64,000 nucleotides of DNA. It comes from Bacteroidia bacterium. Its GTDB lineage: Bacteria; Bacteroidota; Bacteroidia; B-17B0; Aurantibacillaceae. The notes under the pieces are model-generated. The model made no database searches. It was not told the origin of the DNA and saw nothing but the letters and a program-made list of their open reading frames with translations. Of this stretch, positions 14,980 through 24,437 are shown in pieces. The position numbers were made by a program, and so were the translations under genes. How positions within the stretch are numbered: position 1 is the first letter of the stretch; each line of letters opens with the position of its first letter. Location of the stretch: NCBI GenBank assembly GCA_016787705.1, contig JAEUTP010000002.1, positions 124,001-188,000 on the forward strand, written 5' to 3'.

Positions 14980-17900
14980 ATGCTAAATAAAATAATTGAG
15001 TTTTCCATTCATAATAAACTCATCATTGGGCTTTTTATCATTGCTCTTATTGGTTACGGCACCTATGAAGTAACTAGATTACCAATTGATGCTGTGCCCG
15101 ACATAACCAATAACCAAGTTCAGGTAATAACAGTTGCGCCATCTTTTGGCGCAACGGATATTGAAAGACTTGTAACCTTTCCCATTGAACAAGCCAATAC
15201 AAATATTTCAGGCTTAAAAGAGATAAGAAGTTTTTCGCGTTTTGGTTTATCGCTAGTAACTATTGTGTTTAACGACGACATTGATATTTATTGGGCAAGG
15301 CAGCAAGTAGCTGAAAGGTTGCAAAAAATACAATCGCAAATACCGCAAGGAATTGGCATACCTGAACTAGGACCTGTATCTACAGGATTAGGTGAAATTT
15401 ACCAATATGTTGTAAGAGCAAAAGAAGGCTACGAAAAAAAGTACGATCAAACTGAACTCAGAACCATACAGGACTGGTTGGTACGGCGGCAATTACTAGG
15501 CGTTAAAGGTGTAGCAGAGGTGAGCAGTTTTGGTGGTAAATTGAAACAATTTGAAATTGCAATTGACCCAAATAAATTACAATCCTATAATATTACAATA
15601 CACGATGTATTTAATGCCTTAGAAAAAAATAACCAAAATACAGGAGGAACATATATTGAAAAAGGACCTGCGGTTTTATTTATAAGAAGCGAAGGTTTAA
15701 TTGGAAGTACAAAAGATATTGAAAATATTTCAATAAAAGCTACAGAAAGCGGACAGCCACTTTTTATAAGAGATGTAGCTGAAGTGAAAACCGGGTTTGC
15801 CACGCGCTATGGCGCCATGTGCTATAATGATAAAGGAGAAGTTTCGGGCGCTGTTGTAATGATGCTAAAAGGCGCCAACAGCAGTGATGTTATTAAAAGC
15901 GTAAAAGAAAGAGTTGTTCAGATACAAAAAACTTTACCTGAAGGTGTTATTCTTGAGCCCTTTTTAGATAGAACAAAAATGGTAAACAATGCAATTGGAA
16001 CGGTAGAGCAAAACCTGTTAGAAGGAGCTTTGATCGTTATTTTTGTACTTGTGCTTTTTTTAGGAAACTTCAGGGCCGGATTGTTAGTAGCTTCTGTAAT
16101 TCCACTGGCCATGCTTTTTGCCATTATTTTAATGAACACATTTGGTGTAAGTGGAAATTTAATGAGTCTTGGGGCTTTGGATTTTGGCCTTATCGTTGAT
16201 GGCGCGGTTATTATTGTAGAAGCAGTTATGCATCAACTTACGCATAGTAAAAAATTCAGAAACTTAACGCAGTTAGATCAGCAACAAATGGATAATGAAG
16301 TAAAACTATCTGCCGGTAAAATGATGAATAGCGCGGTTTTTGGTCAGGTAATTATATTTGTTGTGTATTTACCAATATTTACTTTACAAGGTATTGAAGG
16401 AAAAATGTTTAAGCCTATGGCACAAACCGTAGCTTTTGCGCTACTTGGCGCTTTTGTTTTATCATTAACATACATTCCAATGATGAGCGCTTTGTTTTTA
16501 AGTAAAAAAACAAAACATAAACCAACTATATCCGATAAACTAATGGCTAATATCGAAAAAGCCTATCAGCATGCTTTGACAAAAGTTCTGCATTATCCTA
16601 AAACAGTAGTAACATCCATTGTAGTATTATTTGTAGTTGCTATTATAACGCTAACTACGCTTGGAGGGGAGTTTATACCTGCGTTGGAAGAAGGAGATTT
16701 TGCTGTGGAAACCCGCCTGTTATCGGGAAGTAACCTGAATACTACTATAGAAAACACTCAAAAAACCGCGCATCTATTAAAAACCAAATTTCCTGAAGTT
16801 TTAAAAGTAGTTACAAAAATAGGTAGCGGTGAAGTGCCAACAGACCCTATGCCAATGGAAGCCGCTGATATGATGGTAATATTAAAAGACAAAAAAGAGT
16901 GGACCTCTGCCAAAACATTTTCTGAACTGGCAGACAAAATGGGCAAAGTAGTATCCGAAGTGCCGGGTGTTACAACAAGTTTTCAATTTCCCGTTCAAAT
17001 GCGGTTTAATGAATTAATGACAGGGGCAAAGCAGGATGTGGTTTGCAAGATTTTTGGCGAAGATTTAGATACACTAGCCGCCTATTCAAAAAAACTAGGC
17101 GATATTGCCAATACAGTGGAAGGCGCCAAAAACCTATACATAGAGCCTGTAACGGGCATGCCACAAATTATTATTGCTTATGATCGCGCCGCTATTGCCG
17201 AGTATAATTTAAACATTTCTGACATCAACAAAGTAATTAACACAGCTTTTTCGGGACAAACTACAGGGCAATTATTTGATGGAGAAAAACGTTTTGATAT
17301 TATTGTAAGATTAAATACCGAGAAAAGAAAAAATGTTGAAGATGTAAAAAATCTTTTGATACCTACAGCAATGGGATCTCAGATTCCACTCTATCAACTG
17401 GCAACCGTAAGCATAAAAAATGGCCCAAATCAAATACAAAGAGAAGATGCGAAACGAAGAATAGTAGTTGGTTTTAATGTAAGAGGGCGAGATGTACAAA
17501 CGATTGTGAATGAACTTCAACAAAAAGTTGAGGCACAAATAAAATTTCCTGCCGGCTATTTTGTTGTGTATGGAGGAGCCTTTGAAAATTTAAACGCAGC
17601 GAAGCAACGTTTAATGATAGCTGTTCCTGTGTCGTTAATACTTATTTTTCTTCTGCTGTTTTTTGCTTTTAATTCTGTTAAGCAGGGTTTACTTATTTAT
17701 TCCGCTATTCCTCTTTCTGCAATTGGCGGTATTTTCTTCTTAGCTATAAGGGACATGCCCTTTAGCATTAGTGCAGGTGTAGGTTTTATTGCTTTGTTTG
17801 GAGTGGCTGTGTTAAATGGTATTGTTCTTATTGCAGAGTTTAACCGCTTACAAAAAGAGGGATTAAAAAATCTGCATCGCATTGTATTAATGGGTACTAA

Positions 17901-19335
17901 AGTAAGATTGCGGCCGGTAATGATGACTGCCTTTGTAGCCTCAATGGGATTTTTACCAATGGCATTAAGTAATGGCGCCGGCGCAGAAGTTCAACGTCCA
18001 TTAGCAACGGTTGTAATTGGTGGTTTACTCATCGCAACATTTCTCACATTATTTGTACTGCCTATTCTTTACATTCTCTTTGAAAGTGGCAGAAAAGAAA
18101 CATCAAACCCTAAAGCAAAAATTACAAGCGTTTTACTGATCGTTTTTTTAATTGTTTCTTATACCGGCAATGCCCAAGTGCCAATTAGCCTGCAAGCGGC
18201 TATTGATACAGCTTTAAAAAACAATTTAACAATCAAAAATGAAAAGCTAAAAGCCGAATACCAAAAAAAATTAATTAAAACATCGGCCAACATTCCACAA
18301 GCAAGTGTTGTTGGCGAATACGGACAAATAAATAGTTATTACAGCGATAATCGTTTTGGCGCCTCTCAATCGTTTAACTTTCCAACCGTTTATATTCATC
18401 AAAAAAAATTACTCAGCGAAGAGTGGAATACATCATTATTAAATGTAACGTTAAAAGAAGCAGAAATAAAAAAAATGGTGTTTGATATTTTTTATACGTT
18501 TTTATCGCTAGCCGAAAAAGAAAAATTGTTATCAAAGAACGATAGTATTTATTCTGTTTTTTTAGATAAAACGCTTGTAAGGCTGGCGAAAGGAGAAAGC
18601 AACATCCTGGAAAAAACCACTGCCGAATCTCAAAAGGGAGCTATTGCCATTCAATTAAAACAGTTACGGCAGGATCTTGAAATTGTAAAATTACAGTTTG
18701 ATTTGGTTCTTAATACCACAACACATTTTATTCCCTCAGAGAGCCAGAAGAAATTAACATTACAAGTGAGTGCTGCAAAAACCAATTTTGACCAACACCC
18801 TACAATTAAAATTTTAGAGCAGCAGAAAAAAATAGCACACATGGTAAATAAAGTTGAAAAAGCGAAACTTCTTCCGGAGTTTAATATTGGATACTATAAT
18901 ATGACCATGAAAGGCACAGGCTCTGACAATAAAACATACACTTCGTCTTCAAGGTTTCAATCTGTACAATTTGGCGTGGGCATTCCATTATTTTTTGGTG
19001 CACAAAAGGCAAAAACAAACGCGATGCATATAAATCAATATATCTCTGATAATCTTTATCAGCTGGAAAAGAAACAACTTGAAAATCAATTTCAATCACT
19101 TCTCAGTAAATACGAATCAAATCAGGCAACAGTAAATTATTTTGAATCGGTAGCGCTTAAAAATGCGCAAATAATTTTTGAAACATCTGATAAACAATTT
19201 GCAAATGGTGATATAAATTATTTGGATTGGGTTATGCTCACAAACCAGGCAATAACTATTCAATCGGATTATATTGATGCCGTTAGAAGCCTAAACGAAA
19301 CGATCATTCAAATTAATTATTTACTTACAAAATAA
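14980..19335 (+). CDS. CusA/CzcA-type heavy-metal RND efflux pump fused to a TolC-type channel
   Basis: 1451 aa. Residues 1 to about 1040 are a complete HME-RND antiporter: TM1 near 13-31, two periplasmic loops, and the TM4 proton-relay/metal signature DFGLIVDGAV with D401, D407 and E414 (the CzcA-like triad). A signal-like hydrophobic stretch (about 1047-1064, ending GNAQ) then leads into a TolC/OEP domain (about 1068-1451) with the long alpha-helical segments of an outer-membrane efflux protein. Such RND-TolC fusions are common in Bacteroidota. The internal hydrophobic segment should act as an extra membrane crossing or a cleavage site. Metal specificity (Cu/Ag or Co/Zn/Cd) cannot be decided here. 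The adaptor gene follows after 9 nt. Confidence 0.93.
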   Translation: MLNKIIEFSIHNKLIIGLFIIALIGYGTYEVTRLPIDAVPDITNNQVQVITVAPSFGATDIERLVTFPIEQANTNISGLKEIRSFSRFGLSLVTIVFNDDIDIYWARQQVAERLQKIQSQIPQGIGIPELGPVSTGLGEIYQYVVRAKEGYEKKYDQTELRTIQDWLVRRQLLGVKGVAEVSSFGGKLKQFEIAIDPNKLQSYNITIHDVFNALEKNNQNTGGTYIEKGPAVLFIRSEGLIGSTKDIENISIKATESGQPLFIRDVAEVKTGFATRYGAMCYNDKGEVSGAVVMMLKGANSSDVIKSVKERVVQIQKTLPEGVILEPFLDRTKMVNNAIGTVEQNLLEGALIVIFVLVLFLGNFRAGLLVASVIPLAMLFAIILMNTFGVSGNLMSLGALDFGLIVDGAVIIVEAVMHQLTHSKKFRNLTQLDQQQMDNEVKLSAGKMMNSAVFGQVIIFVVYLPIFTLQGIEGKMFKPMAQTVAFALLGAFVLSLTYIPMMSALFLSKKTKHKPTISDKLMANIEKAYQHALTKVLHYPKTVVTSIVVLFVVAIITLTTLGGEFIPALEEGDFAVETRLLSGSNLNTTIENTQKTAHLLKTKFPEVLKVVTKIGSGEVPTDPMPMEAADMMVILKDKKEWTSAKTFSELADKMGKVVSEVPGVTTSFQFPVQMRFNELMTGAKQDVVCKIFGEDLDTLAAYSKKLGDIANTVEGAKNLYIEPVTGMPQIIIAYDRAAIAEYNLNISDINKVINTAFSGQTTGQLFDGEKRFDIIVRLNTEKRKNVEDVKNLLIPTAMGSQIPLYQLATVSIKNGPNQIQREDAKRRIVVGFNVRGRDVQTIVNELQQKVEAQIKFPAGYFVVYGGAFENLNAAKQRLMIAVPVSLILIFLLLFFAFNSVKQGLLIYSAIPLSAIGGIFFLAIRDMPFSISAGVGFIALFGVAVLNGIVLIAEFNRLQKEGLKNLHRIVLMGTKVRLRPVMMTAFVASMGFLPMALSNGAGAEVQRPLATVVIGGLLIATFLTLFVLPILYILFESGRKETSNPKAKITSVLLIVFLIVSYTGNAQVPISLQAAIDTALKNNLTIKNEKLKAEYQKKLIKTSANIPQASVVGEYGQINSYYSDNRFGASQSFNFPTVYIHQKKLLSEEWNTSLLNVTLKEAEIKKMVFDIFYTFLSLAEKEKLLSKNDSIYSVFLDKTLVRLAKGESNILEKTTAESQKGAIAIQLKQLRQDLEIVKLQFDLVLNTTTHFIPSESQKKLTLQVSAAKTNFDQHPTIKILEQQKKIAHMVNKVEKAKLLPEFNIGYYNMTMKGTGSDNKTYTSSSRFQSVQFGVGIPLFFGAQKAKTNAMHINQYISDNLYQLEKKQLENQFQSLLSKYESNQATVNYFESVALKNAQIIFETSDKQFANGDINYLDWVMLTNQAITIQSDYIDAVRSLNETIIQINYLLTK

Positions 19336-19344
19336 CATTCAATC

Positions 19345-20475
19345 ATGAAAAATATAATCATTTTATTACTGGCAATACTTGTAGTTTCTTCCTGTTCAAC
19401 AAATAGCGACAAAACAACAGAAGCAACACTAAACAATGAAGATATAGTTAACCTTACAGAGGCTCAATATAAAAACGCCAACATAGAAACTGGAAAATTA
19501 GAAACACGCCAAATTTCAACCATTTTAAAATTAAATGGAAAAATTGATGTGCCACCACAAAATATGGTTTCGGTAAGTACGCCATTTGGCGGTTTTTTAA
19601 AAGCCTCTAAATTATTGCCTGGCATGCCTGTTAAAAAAGGAGAGATACTTGCAACTATGGAGGACCAGCAATATATACAATTACAACAGGATTATTTAAC
19701 CGCAAGATCGAAATTGATCTTTTTTGAAAACGAGTATAACCGCCAAAAAGAATTAAACCAAAGTAAGGCCAGCAGCGATAAGGTTTTTCAGCAAACCGAA
19801 ATGGAATATACAAGTCAAAAAATAGCAGTTAGTGCATTGGGTGAAAAGTTAAGGCTTATCAATATTAATCCTTTGTCCTTAAATGAATCTAACTTATCGC
19901 GAAGCATAAATGTTTATTCTTCTATTGACGGCTTTGTATCTAAAGTGAATGTTAACATAGGTAAATACGTAAATCCCTCGGATGTTTTATTTGAATTAAT
20001 TAATCCCGAGGACATTCATTTAAATTTAAAGGTCTTTGAAAAAGATCTCGATAAAATTTCAATTGGACAAAAAGTTATTGCTTTTAATAATAATCAACCA
20101 GATAAAAAACATAAGTGCGAGGTTATTTTAATCAGCCAGGATCTATCTGCTGATAGAAGTGTTGATGTGCATTGTCACTTTGTAGATTATGACAAAACAC
20201 TTTTACCGGGCATGTATATGAATGCTGAAATTGAAATTAACTTAACCAATGCATCTACCATTATTAGCGATGCTATTATTAATTTTGAAGGAAAAGACTT
20301 TGTGTTTATTGTAAAAGACAAATATACATTCTGCCTCGTAGAAGTTTCAAAAGGAAGTTCGGAAAATGGCTATACAGAGATTATAGCAGCTGGTAATAAC
20401 TCATTAAATAATTTACCTGTAGTAACTAAAGGTGCCTATTCTTTATTAATGCAGTTAAAAAATAAATCAGAATAG
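19345..20475 (+). CDS. RND efflux periplasmic adaptor lipoprotein (CusB/CzcB type)
   Basis: 376 aa. Lipoprotein signal with lipobox VSSC (Cys17), so it is anchored to a membrane facing the periplasm. It shows a barrel-sandwich (lipoyl-like) half near GGFLKASKLLPGMPVKKGEILATM (about 84-107), a short alpha-hairpin (about 113-172), the second half with YSSIDGFVSKVNVNIGKYV, and a beta-barrel with FEKDLDKISIGQKV and LLPGMYMNAEIEI. Links the RND pump to the TolC domain. No N-terminal His-rich or Met-rich metal-binding extension is visible. Directly downstream of the pump gene (9-nt gap). Confidence 0.92.
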   Translation: MKNIIILLLAILVVSSCSTNSDKTTEATLNNEDIVNLTEAQYKNANIETGKLETRQISTILKLNGKIDVPPQNMVSVSTPFGGFLKASKLLPGMPVKKGEILATMEDQQYIQLQQDYLTARSKLIFFENEYNRQKELNQSKASSDKVFQQTEMEYTSQKIAVSALGEKLRLININPLSLNESNLSRSINVYSSIDGFVSKVNVNIGKYVNPSDVLFELINPEDIHLNLKVFEKDLDKISIGQKVIAFNNNQPDKKHKCEVILISQDLSADRSVDVHCHFVDYDKTLLPGMYMNAEIEINLTNASTIISDAIINFEGKDFVFIVKDKYTFCLVEVSKGSSENGYTEIIAAGNNSLNNLPVVTKGAYSLLMQLKNKSE

Positions 20476-20517
20476 TTTTTATCTTAAAATTTACGTTTAA
20501 TTAAAAAACAAACACTA

Positions 20518-21615
20518 ATGATAGATCTAAAAAATATACAAACGGAAGTAGATGCCGGTTTTTTATACGGATTGCTTGCCGATAATGAAGAAGACGAAGA
20601 TGTGGCCACGGTATTCAGGCAAATGAGCGAAATTGAAAACGGGCACGCCCTGGCATTTTTACAAAAAAATAATATGAATGCATCTCAACTGCCAAAGCCA
20701 TCTAACAGGGCTAAAACACTTAAAACAATAGGTAAACTATTTGGCTATAATTATGTGTTAGGTGTTTTATTAGATACAGAAAAAAGCATTTCAAATTCAA
20801 TTGCTGGGGCAAGGAAGAAAAGTAAAACATCCAACTCAATATCAGATACAGCACATGTTACTATTTTAAAGAATATATTAAATGGTAATTCAAACATCTC
20901 GGGTTCTAATTTAGCGCGTTTTGAAAAAAGGCATCGTTCGGTTGGAGGAAATGCACTAAGAGCCGCTGTGCTTGGCGGTAACGATGGTTTGGTATCTAAT
21001 TTTAGTTTGGTAATGGGTATTGCAGGTGCCACTAGCGGCCAAACAGGGGTTTTATTAGCAGGGCTGGCTGGATTATTAGCAGGCGCTCTATCTATGGCCT
21101 TGGGCGAATGGATCTCTGTTAAAAGCTCACAAGAGCTTTATGAAAATCAGATGCAGTTGGAAATGGATGAAATTGAAACAAATCCTGAAGGCGAAGAAAG
21201 AGAATTAGCATTAATATATTTGTCAAAAGGCATTAAAGAATCACAGGCAAAAGAAATGGCAAAAGAAATTATGTTGAGCAAAGATAAGGCACATGAAGTT
21301 TTAATAAAAGAAGAATTAGGCATAAACCCCGAAGACTTGAAAGGTTCTGCTATGGAAGCCGCAATAACTTCGTTTATTTTATTTTCTGTTGGCGCTGTTA
21401 TACCGGTTATTCCTTTCTTCTTTTTACAAGGTATAAAAGCTATTTTGCTAAGTAGCTTATTGAGTGCCTGCGGCCTTTTTTTAATAGGTGCAGCTATTAC
21501 TTTGTTTACCGGAAAAAGTGTTTGGTTTTCAGGATTCAGACAAGTGTTATTTGGGCTTTTAGCTGCAGCTATTACTTTTGGAATTGGAAAATTAATAGGT
21601 GTATCAGTAGGTTAA
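20518..21615 (+). CDS. VIT1/CCC1-family metal transporter with N-terminal ferritin-like domain
   Basis: 365 aa. Residues 1 to about 100 look like a rubrerythrin/ferritin-like helical domain, with acidic residues E23-E27 and E40-x-x-H43 in EIENGHALAFL. Residues about 139-365 form the VIT1 domain: GGNDGLVSNFSLVMG, an LLAGLAGLLAGALSMALGEW helix, a Glu-rich cytosolic metal-binding loop (ELYENQMQLEMDEIE) and three more C-terminal helices. Relatives move Fe(II) or Mn(II) across membranes. Placement 42 nt after the efflux adaptor suggests a joint response to metal load. Confidence 0.88.
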   Translation: MIDLKNIQTEVDAGFLYGLLADNEEDEDVATVFRQMSEIENGHALAFLQKNNMNASQLPKPSNRAKTLKTIGKLFGYNYVLGVLLDTEKSISNSIAGARKKSKTSNSISDTAHVTILKNILNGNSNISGSNLARFEKRHRSVGGNALRAAVLGGNDGLVSNFSLVMGIAGATSGQTGVLLAGLAGLLAGALSMALGEWISVKSSQELYENQMQLEMDEIETNPEGEERELALIYLSKGIKESQAKEMAKEIMLSKDKAHEVLIKEELGINPEDLKGSAMEAAITSFILFSVGAVIPVIPFFFLQGIKAILLSSLLSACGLFLIGAAITLFTGKSVWFSGFRQVLFGLLAAAITFGIGKLIGVSVG

Positions 21616-21665
21616 AAACATAATTTTAAAATTAAAGAAAATATCTTTTTTTAATAAGAAACAAC

Positions 21666-22298
21666 ATGAAAATTAAATTAGCATTATTACTAATAAGTGT
21701 TTTTGTTTTACTTACAACTTGTACAAAAGATCAGGCAGGACCAGATGGATGTTTTCAGGAAGATGTACTTCCAATTTTTATTTCCAATTGTACGATGTCC
21801 GGCTGCCATAATCCAAAAGATAAACGAGCTGGTTATGACCTTAGCAATTATGAAGGGATTATGAAAGGAATAAAACCAAAACATCCACTCAATAGCGAAA
21901 TTTATAAGACTATAAAAGGGAACAATCCATCCATGCCTGAAAGACCTTATACAAAGTTAAGTTCAAAAGATGTAAATATGATAAAGCTATGGATAAATAT
22001 GGGTGCACGTAACTCGGCGAATTGTAAGAGCTGCGACACTTCTAATTTTACGTATTCAGATAGAATTAAACCCATAATGCAAAGTTGGTGCGTAGGCTGT
22101 CATAATTCAGGTAATAATAGTGGTGGATTTAATCTATCTGACTATAGTGGAGTTACTGCTGCAATAGCCAATAATAAACTACTTGGCAGTATAAAGCACC
22201 AAACAGGGTTTATAGCAATGCCTCAAAACGGTGGTCAAATATCACCATGCGAAATTGCTGCAATAGAAAAATGGATAGTTAAAGGTGCGCCCAATTAA
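21666..22298 (+). CDS. Lipoprotein with two Cys-x(n)-Cys-His (cytochrome-like) repeats
   Basis: 210 aa, lipobox LTTC (Cys19). Two similar halves each carry a haem-c-like motif: CTMSGCHN (Cx4CH, about residues 43-50) and CVGCHN (CxxCH, about 140-145). Both are followed by a GG/AGYDLSNYEGI or GGFNLSDYSGV phrase and end in a WI(N/V)-GA turn (LWINMGARN, KWIVKGAPN). This matches the planctomycete-cytochrome-C-like domains seen in Bacteroidota lipoproteins. Only the second motif is canonical for haem c. Last gene clearly in step with the metal-efflux operon (50-nt gap). Confidence 0.75.
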   Translation: MKIKLALLLISVFVLLTTCTKDQAGPDGCFQEDVLPIFISNCTMSGCHNPKDKRAGYDLSNYEGIMKGIKPKHPLNSEIYKTIKGNNPSMPERPYTKLSSKDVNMIKLWINMGARNSANCKSCDTSNFTYSDRIKPIMQSWCVGCHNSGNNSGGFNLSDYSGVTAAIANNKLLGSIKHQTGFIAMPQNGGQISPCEIAAIEKWIVKGAPN

Positions 22299-22434
22299 TA
22301 TCGAAAATATAATAAAGTTGCCACAACACCCTAACCGCTTAAAATCTGTTTACAAAACTATCGCAGCAAGTTTTTAGCCTGAGCAGTAAACAAAACTTTT
22401 TAAAATTGATCATAAAAAATTAAAAAAACAGAAT

Positions 22435-22914
22435 ATGACTAAAAGTAAATTACTTCAAATGCATAATGTAGGAATTGTTGTAGAATCTCTTGACAAGGCT
22501 ATTTCTTTTTTTACAGAATTAGGCCTAAGGCTTGAAGGGCGATCAATGGTTGAAGGTGAATGGGCAGGTAAGGTAACCGGACTTGGAGATCAATCGGTAG
22601 AAATTGCGATGATGGTTACACCCAACGGACAAAGCCGGCTTGAGCTTTCAAGATTTATTGTACCAAAAATTATTGCTGATCACAGAACTGCTCCTGTTAA
22701 TTCACTCGGCTATCTTCGCGTTATGTTTGAAGTTGATAATATTGATGAATTGCTCCCCCGCTTAAAAAAACATGGCGCTGAAGTTGTTGGAGAGGTAGTT
22801 AATTATGAGAATATTTACAGGCTGTGTTACATTCGTGGCGTAGAAGGCCTTCTTATTGGCTTAGCCCAACAACTTGGTAAAAAAACGGCAACAGGCGTTT
22901 TAGAGAAACCCTGA
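22435..22914 (+). CDS. VOC (glyoxalase/dioxygenase-fold) family protein
   Basis: 159 aa, one vicinal-oxygen-chelate unit. The first beta-alpha-beta-beta-beta motif begins MHNVGIVVESLDKAISFFTELGL (residues 9-31), and the second half contains GYLRVMFEVDNIDELLPRLKKHGAEVVGEV and YRLCYIRGVEGLLIGLAQ. The metal ligands expected in glyoxalase I are only partly present (His10, Glu96-like and a late Glu), so the activity is open; methylmalonyl-CoA-epimerase and lactoylglutathione-lyase annotations should be treated as guesses. It has its own 136-nt spacer, which shows no special feature. Confidence 0.8.
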   Translation: MTKSKLLQMHNVGIVVESLDKAISFFTELGLRLEGRSMVEGEWAGKVTGLGDQSVEIAMMVTPNGQSRLELSRFIVPKIIADHRTAPVNSLGYLRVMFEVDNIDELLPRLKKHGAEVVGEVVNYENIYRLCYIRGVEGLLIGLAQQLGKKTATGVLEKP

Positions 22915-22947
22915 ACGCGGAGCTTTGAAAAAAACACCGGCAATTAA

Positions 22948-23922
22948 TTATTTTATCTCATACCTCAAACCAAGGTCTGCGGCATACAACACGCTTTGTT
23001 GAAAGCCCCCGCCTTTAACACCATTACCCCTGAATATGGGTTTAAATTCAGCAAACAGGTGCGTACGTTTTACAATGGCAACTGTATTTCCCAACCGCAT
23101 ATCAACACCACAAACAATAAATACACCAAAAGAAAAATTAGGGCCAAATTTAAATTCTTCTTTTTGTTTATCCTCACTTATTGAACCATTATAAAATAAC
23201 TTATTTGTAGGTGATAAAACGATCACATCGGTAGCACTTCGAAATTGCGTTGCATTAATTTGTGCCGATGCTCCAAAGTTAGTGCCAATCATTATGCCCG
23301 GGCCGCCAAAAACAGAAAAGATACCTTTATCATTAAATTTGTAAAGCAAGGTTGCCTCGATATTTGCACTTTGACAGCCATATTTATACTCTATGCGGCC
23401 TGAGTTTACTGAATCTCTTTCTACTACATTTGTTCCCGCGTAATACATGGTATCATAATGCCTTGTTCTGGTTTTGTAAACACCACTATTTAGTAAATGG
23501 AAATAGGAAAAATAATTAAAGCCTAATTTTAACCAGGGGCCATCTACATTTTTTATCTCATTATCGGTTAATTTTAATGTAATGCCACCCTGAACACTAA
23601 AGCCTGTTCCTGGAACTGAGGAATAATGACCACCCTCTGAAGAATCGTTATAAGGAAAATTGTGGTAATTATTATTATCCACTTCCATTAACTCACCTGC
23701 CATTAATTTTGAATCAGGTACTATCTTTTTAAAATCTTTCTGTGAAACAGAAAATACAGGAAAATTAGATTGCCCTGCAGATAAGTATATATCTAAAAGC
23801 TCAGCTTTTGTTTTTGATTTTTGCAATGAATCTTTTTGAGAAAAAACAGTAAATGAAGTCAACAAATAAAGTGTAATAAAAATAAACGTTAGAGTTGCTT
23901 TATTTACTTTACCAAATTTCAT
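22948..23922 (-). CDS. Hypothetical exported protein, probably outer-membrane beta-barrel
   Basis: 324 aa with a signal peptide (to about residue 29, TVFSQ). The mature part opens with a polar stretch and then alternating beta-strand segments (GTGFSVQGGITLKL, GPWLKLGFNYFSYFHL, ANIEATLLYKFN, FSVFGGPGIMIGTNFG, ending AADLGLRYEIK), as in porin-like barrels. No family recognised. It starts 5 nt after the gldH stop, so it is the third gene of ricT-gldH-this. Confidence 0.65.
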   Translation of the reverse strand: MKFGKVNKATLTFIFITLYLLTSFTVFSQKDSLQKSKTKAELLDIYLSAGQSNFPVFSVSQKDFKKIVPDSKLMAGELMEVDNNNYHNFPYNDSSEGGHYSSVPGTGFSVQGGITLKLTDNEIKNVDGPWLKLGFNYFSYFHLLNSGVYKTRTRHYDTMYYAGTNVVERDSVNSGRIEYKYGCQSANIEATLLYKFNDKGIFSVFGGPGIMIGTNFGASAQINATQFRSATDVIVLSPTNKLFYNGSISEDKQKEEFKFGPNFSFGVFIVCGVDMRLGNTVAIVKRTHLFAEFKPIFRGNGVKGGGFQQSVLYAADLGLRYEIK

Positions 23923-23927
23923 TTATG

Positions 23928-24437
23928 TCATTTTTTGCTTTTCTCTATTTCAAAACCAAAGTCCATTATTAAAGGTAAAGGATCAGGACGCATGCCTTGC
24001 TCGAAGGTGAATTGATATTTACCTGACAAAGGGAAACGCACGTTTTTTTTAATAGGCACTTTAAAATCAAAAATATCACCGGCCCCACTACCCTGCCATT
24101 TGCCTTTGCTATCGGCCAAAACAACTTCCATAGTATCGTTTATTACTTTACCATCAGGATATTTTGTGGTAACAAATAAATATAAATTGCTAAACGGATA
24201 AGCATCTGCATGACGCACCATTAAAGAAATATCATTTAACGTAAGAGTGTCGGTAATATCCAGATCAAAAACAACTTTGTCTTTGGCATGCCATTCGTTG
24301 TTATCAAACTTTTCATACTTGCTGTACACCACATCGTTATTGCAGGATGATAACAAAAAGACCATCACGCAAAACAAAACAGCTATTTTAAGAGTCGGTT
24401 TTTGGCGGATCGATTTTTGGTTTATTCTTGTTATCAT
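23928..24437 (-). CDS. gldH: GldH-family gliding-motility lipoprotein
   Basis: 169 aa from ATG 24437. The frame is open further upstream to 24716, but that part is only the antiparallel reading of the AT-rich repeat tail of ricT. Lipobox LLSSC gives Cys32. The mature sequence fits GldH: YSKYEKFDNNEWHAKD, DTLTLNDISLMVRHADAYPF, NLYLFVTTKYPDGK, DTMEVVLADSKGKWQGSGAGDI and a C-terminal YQFTFEQGMRPDPLP. In Flavobacterium GldH is needed for gliding/T9SS function; many non-gliding Bacteroidota also carry it. It overlaps the 3' end of ricT by 50 nt. Confidence 0.82.
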   Translation of the reverse strand: MITRINQKSIRQKPTLKIAVLFCVMVFLLSSCNNDVVYSKYEKFDNNEWHAKDKVVFDLDITDTLTLNDISLMVRHADAYPFSNLYLFVTTKYPDGKVINDTMEVVLADSKGKWQGSGAGDIFDFKVPIKKNVRFPLSGKYQFTFEQGMRPDPLPLIMDFGFEIEKSKK

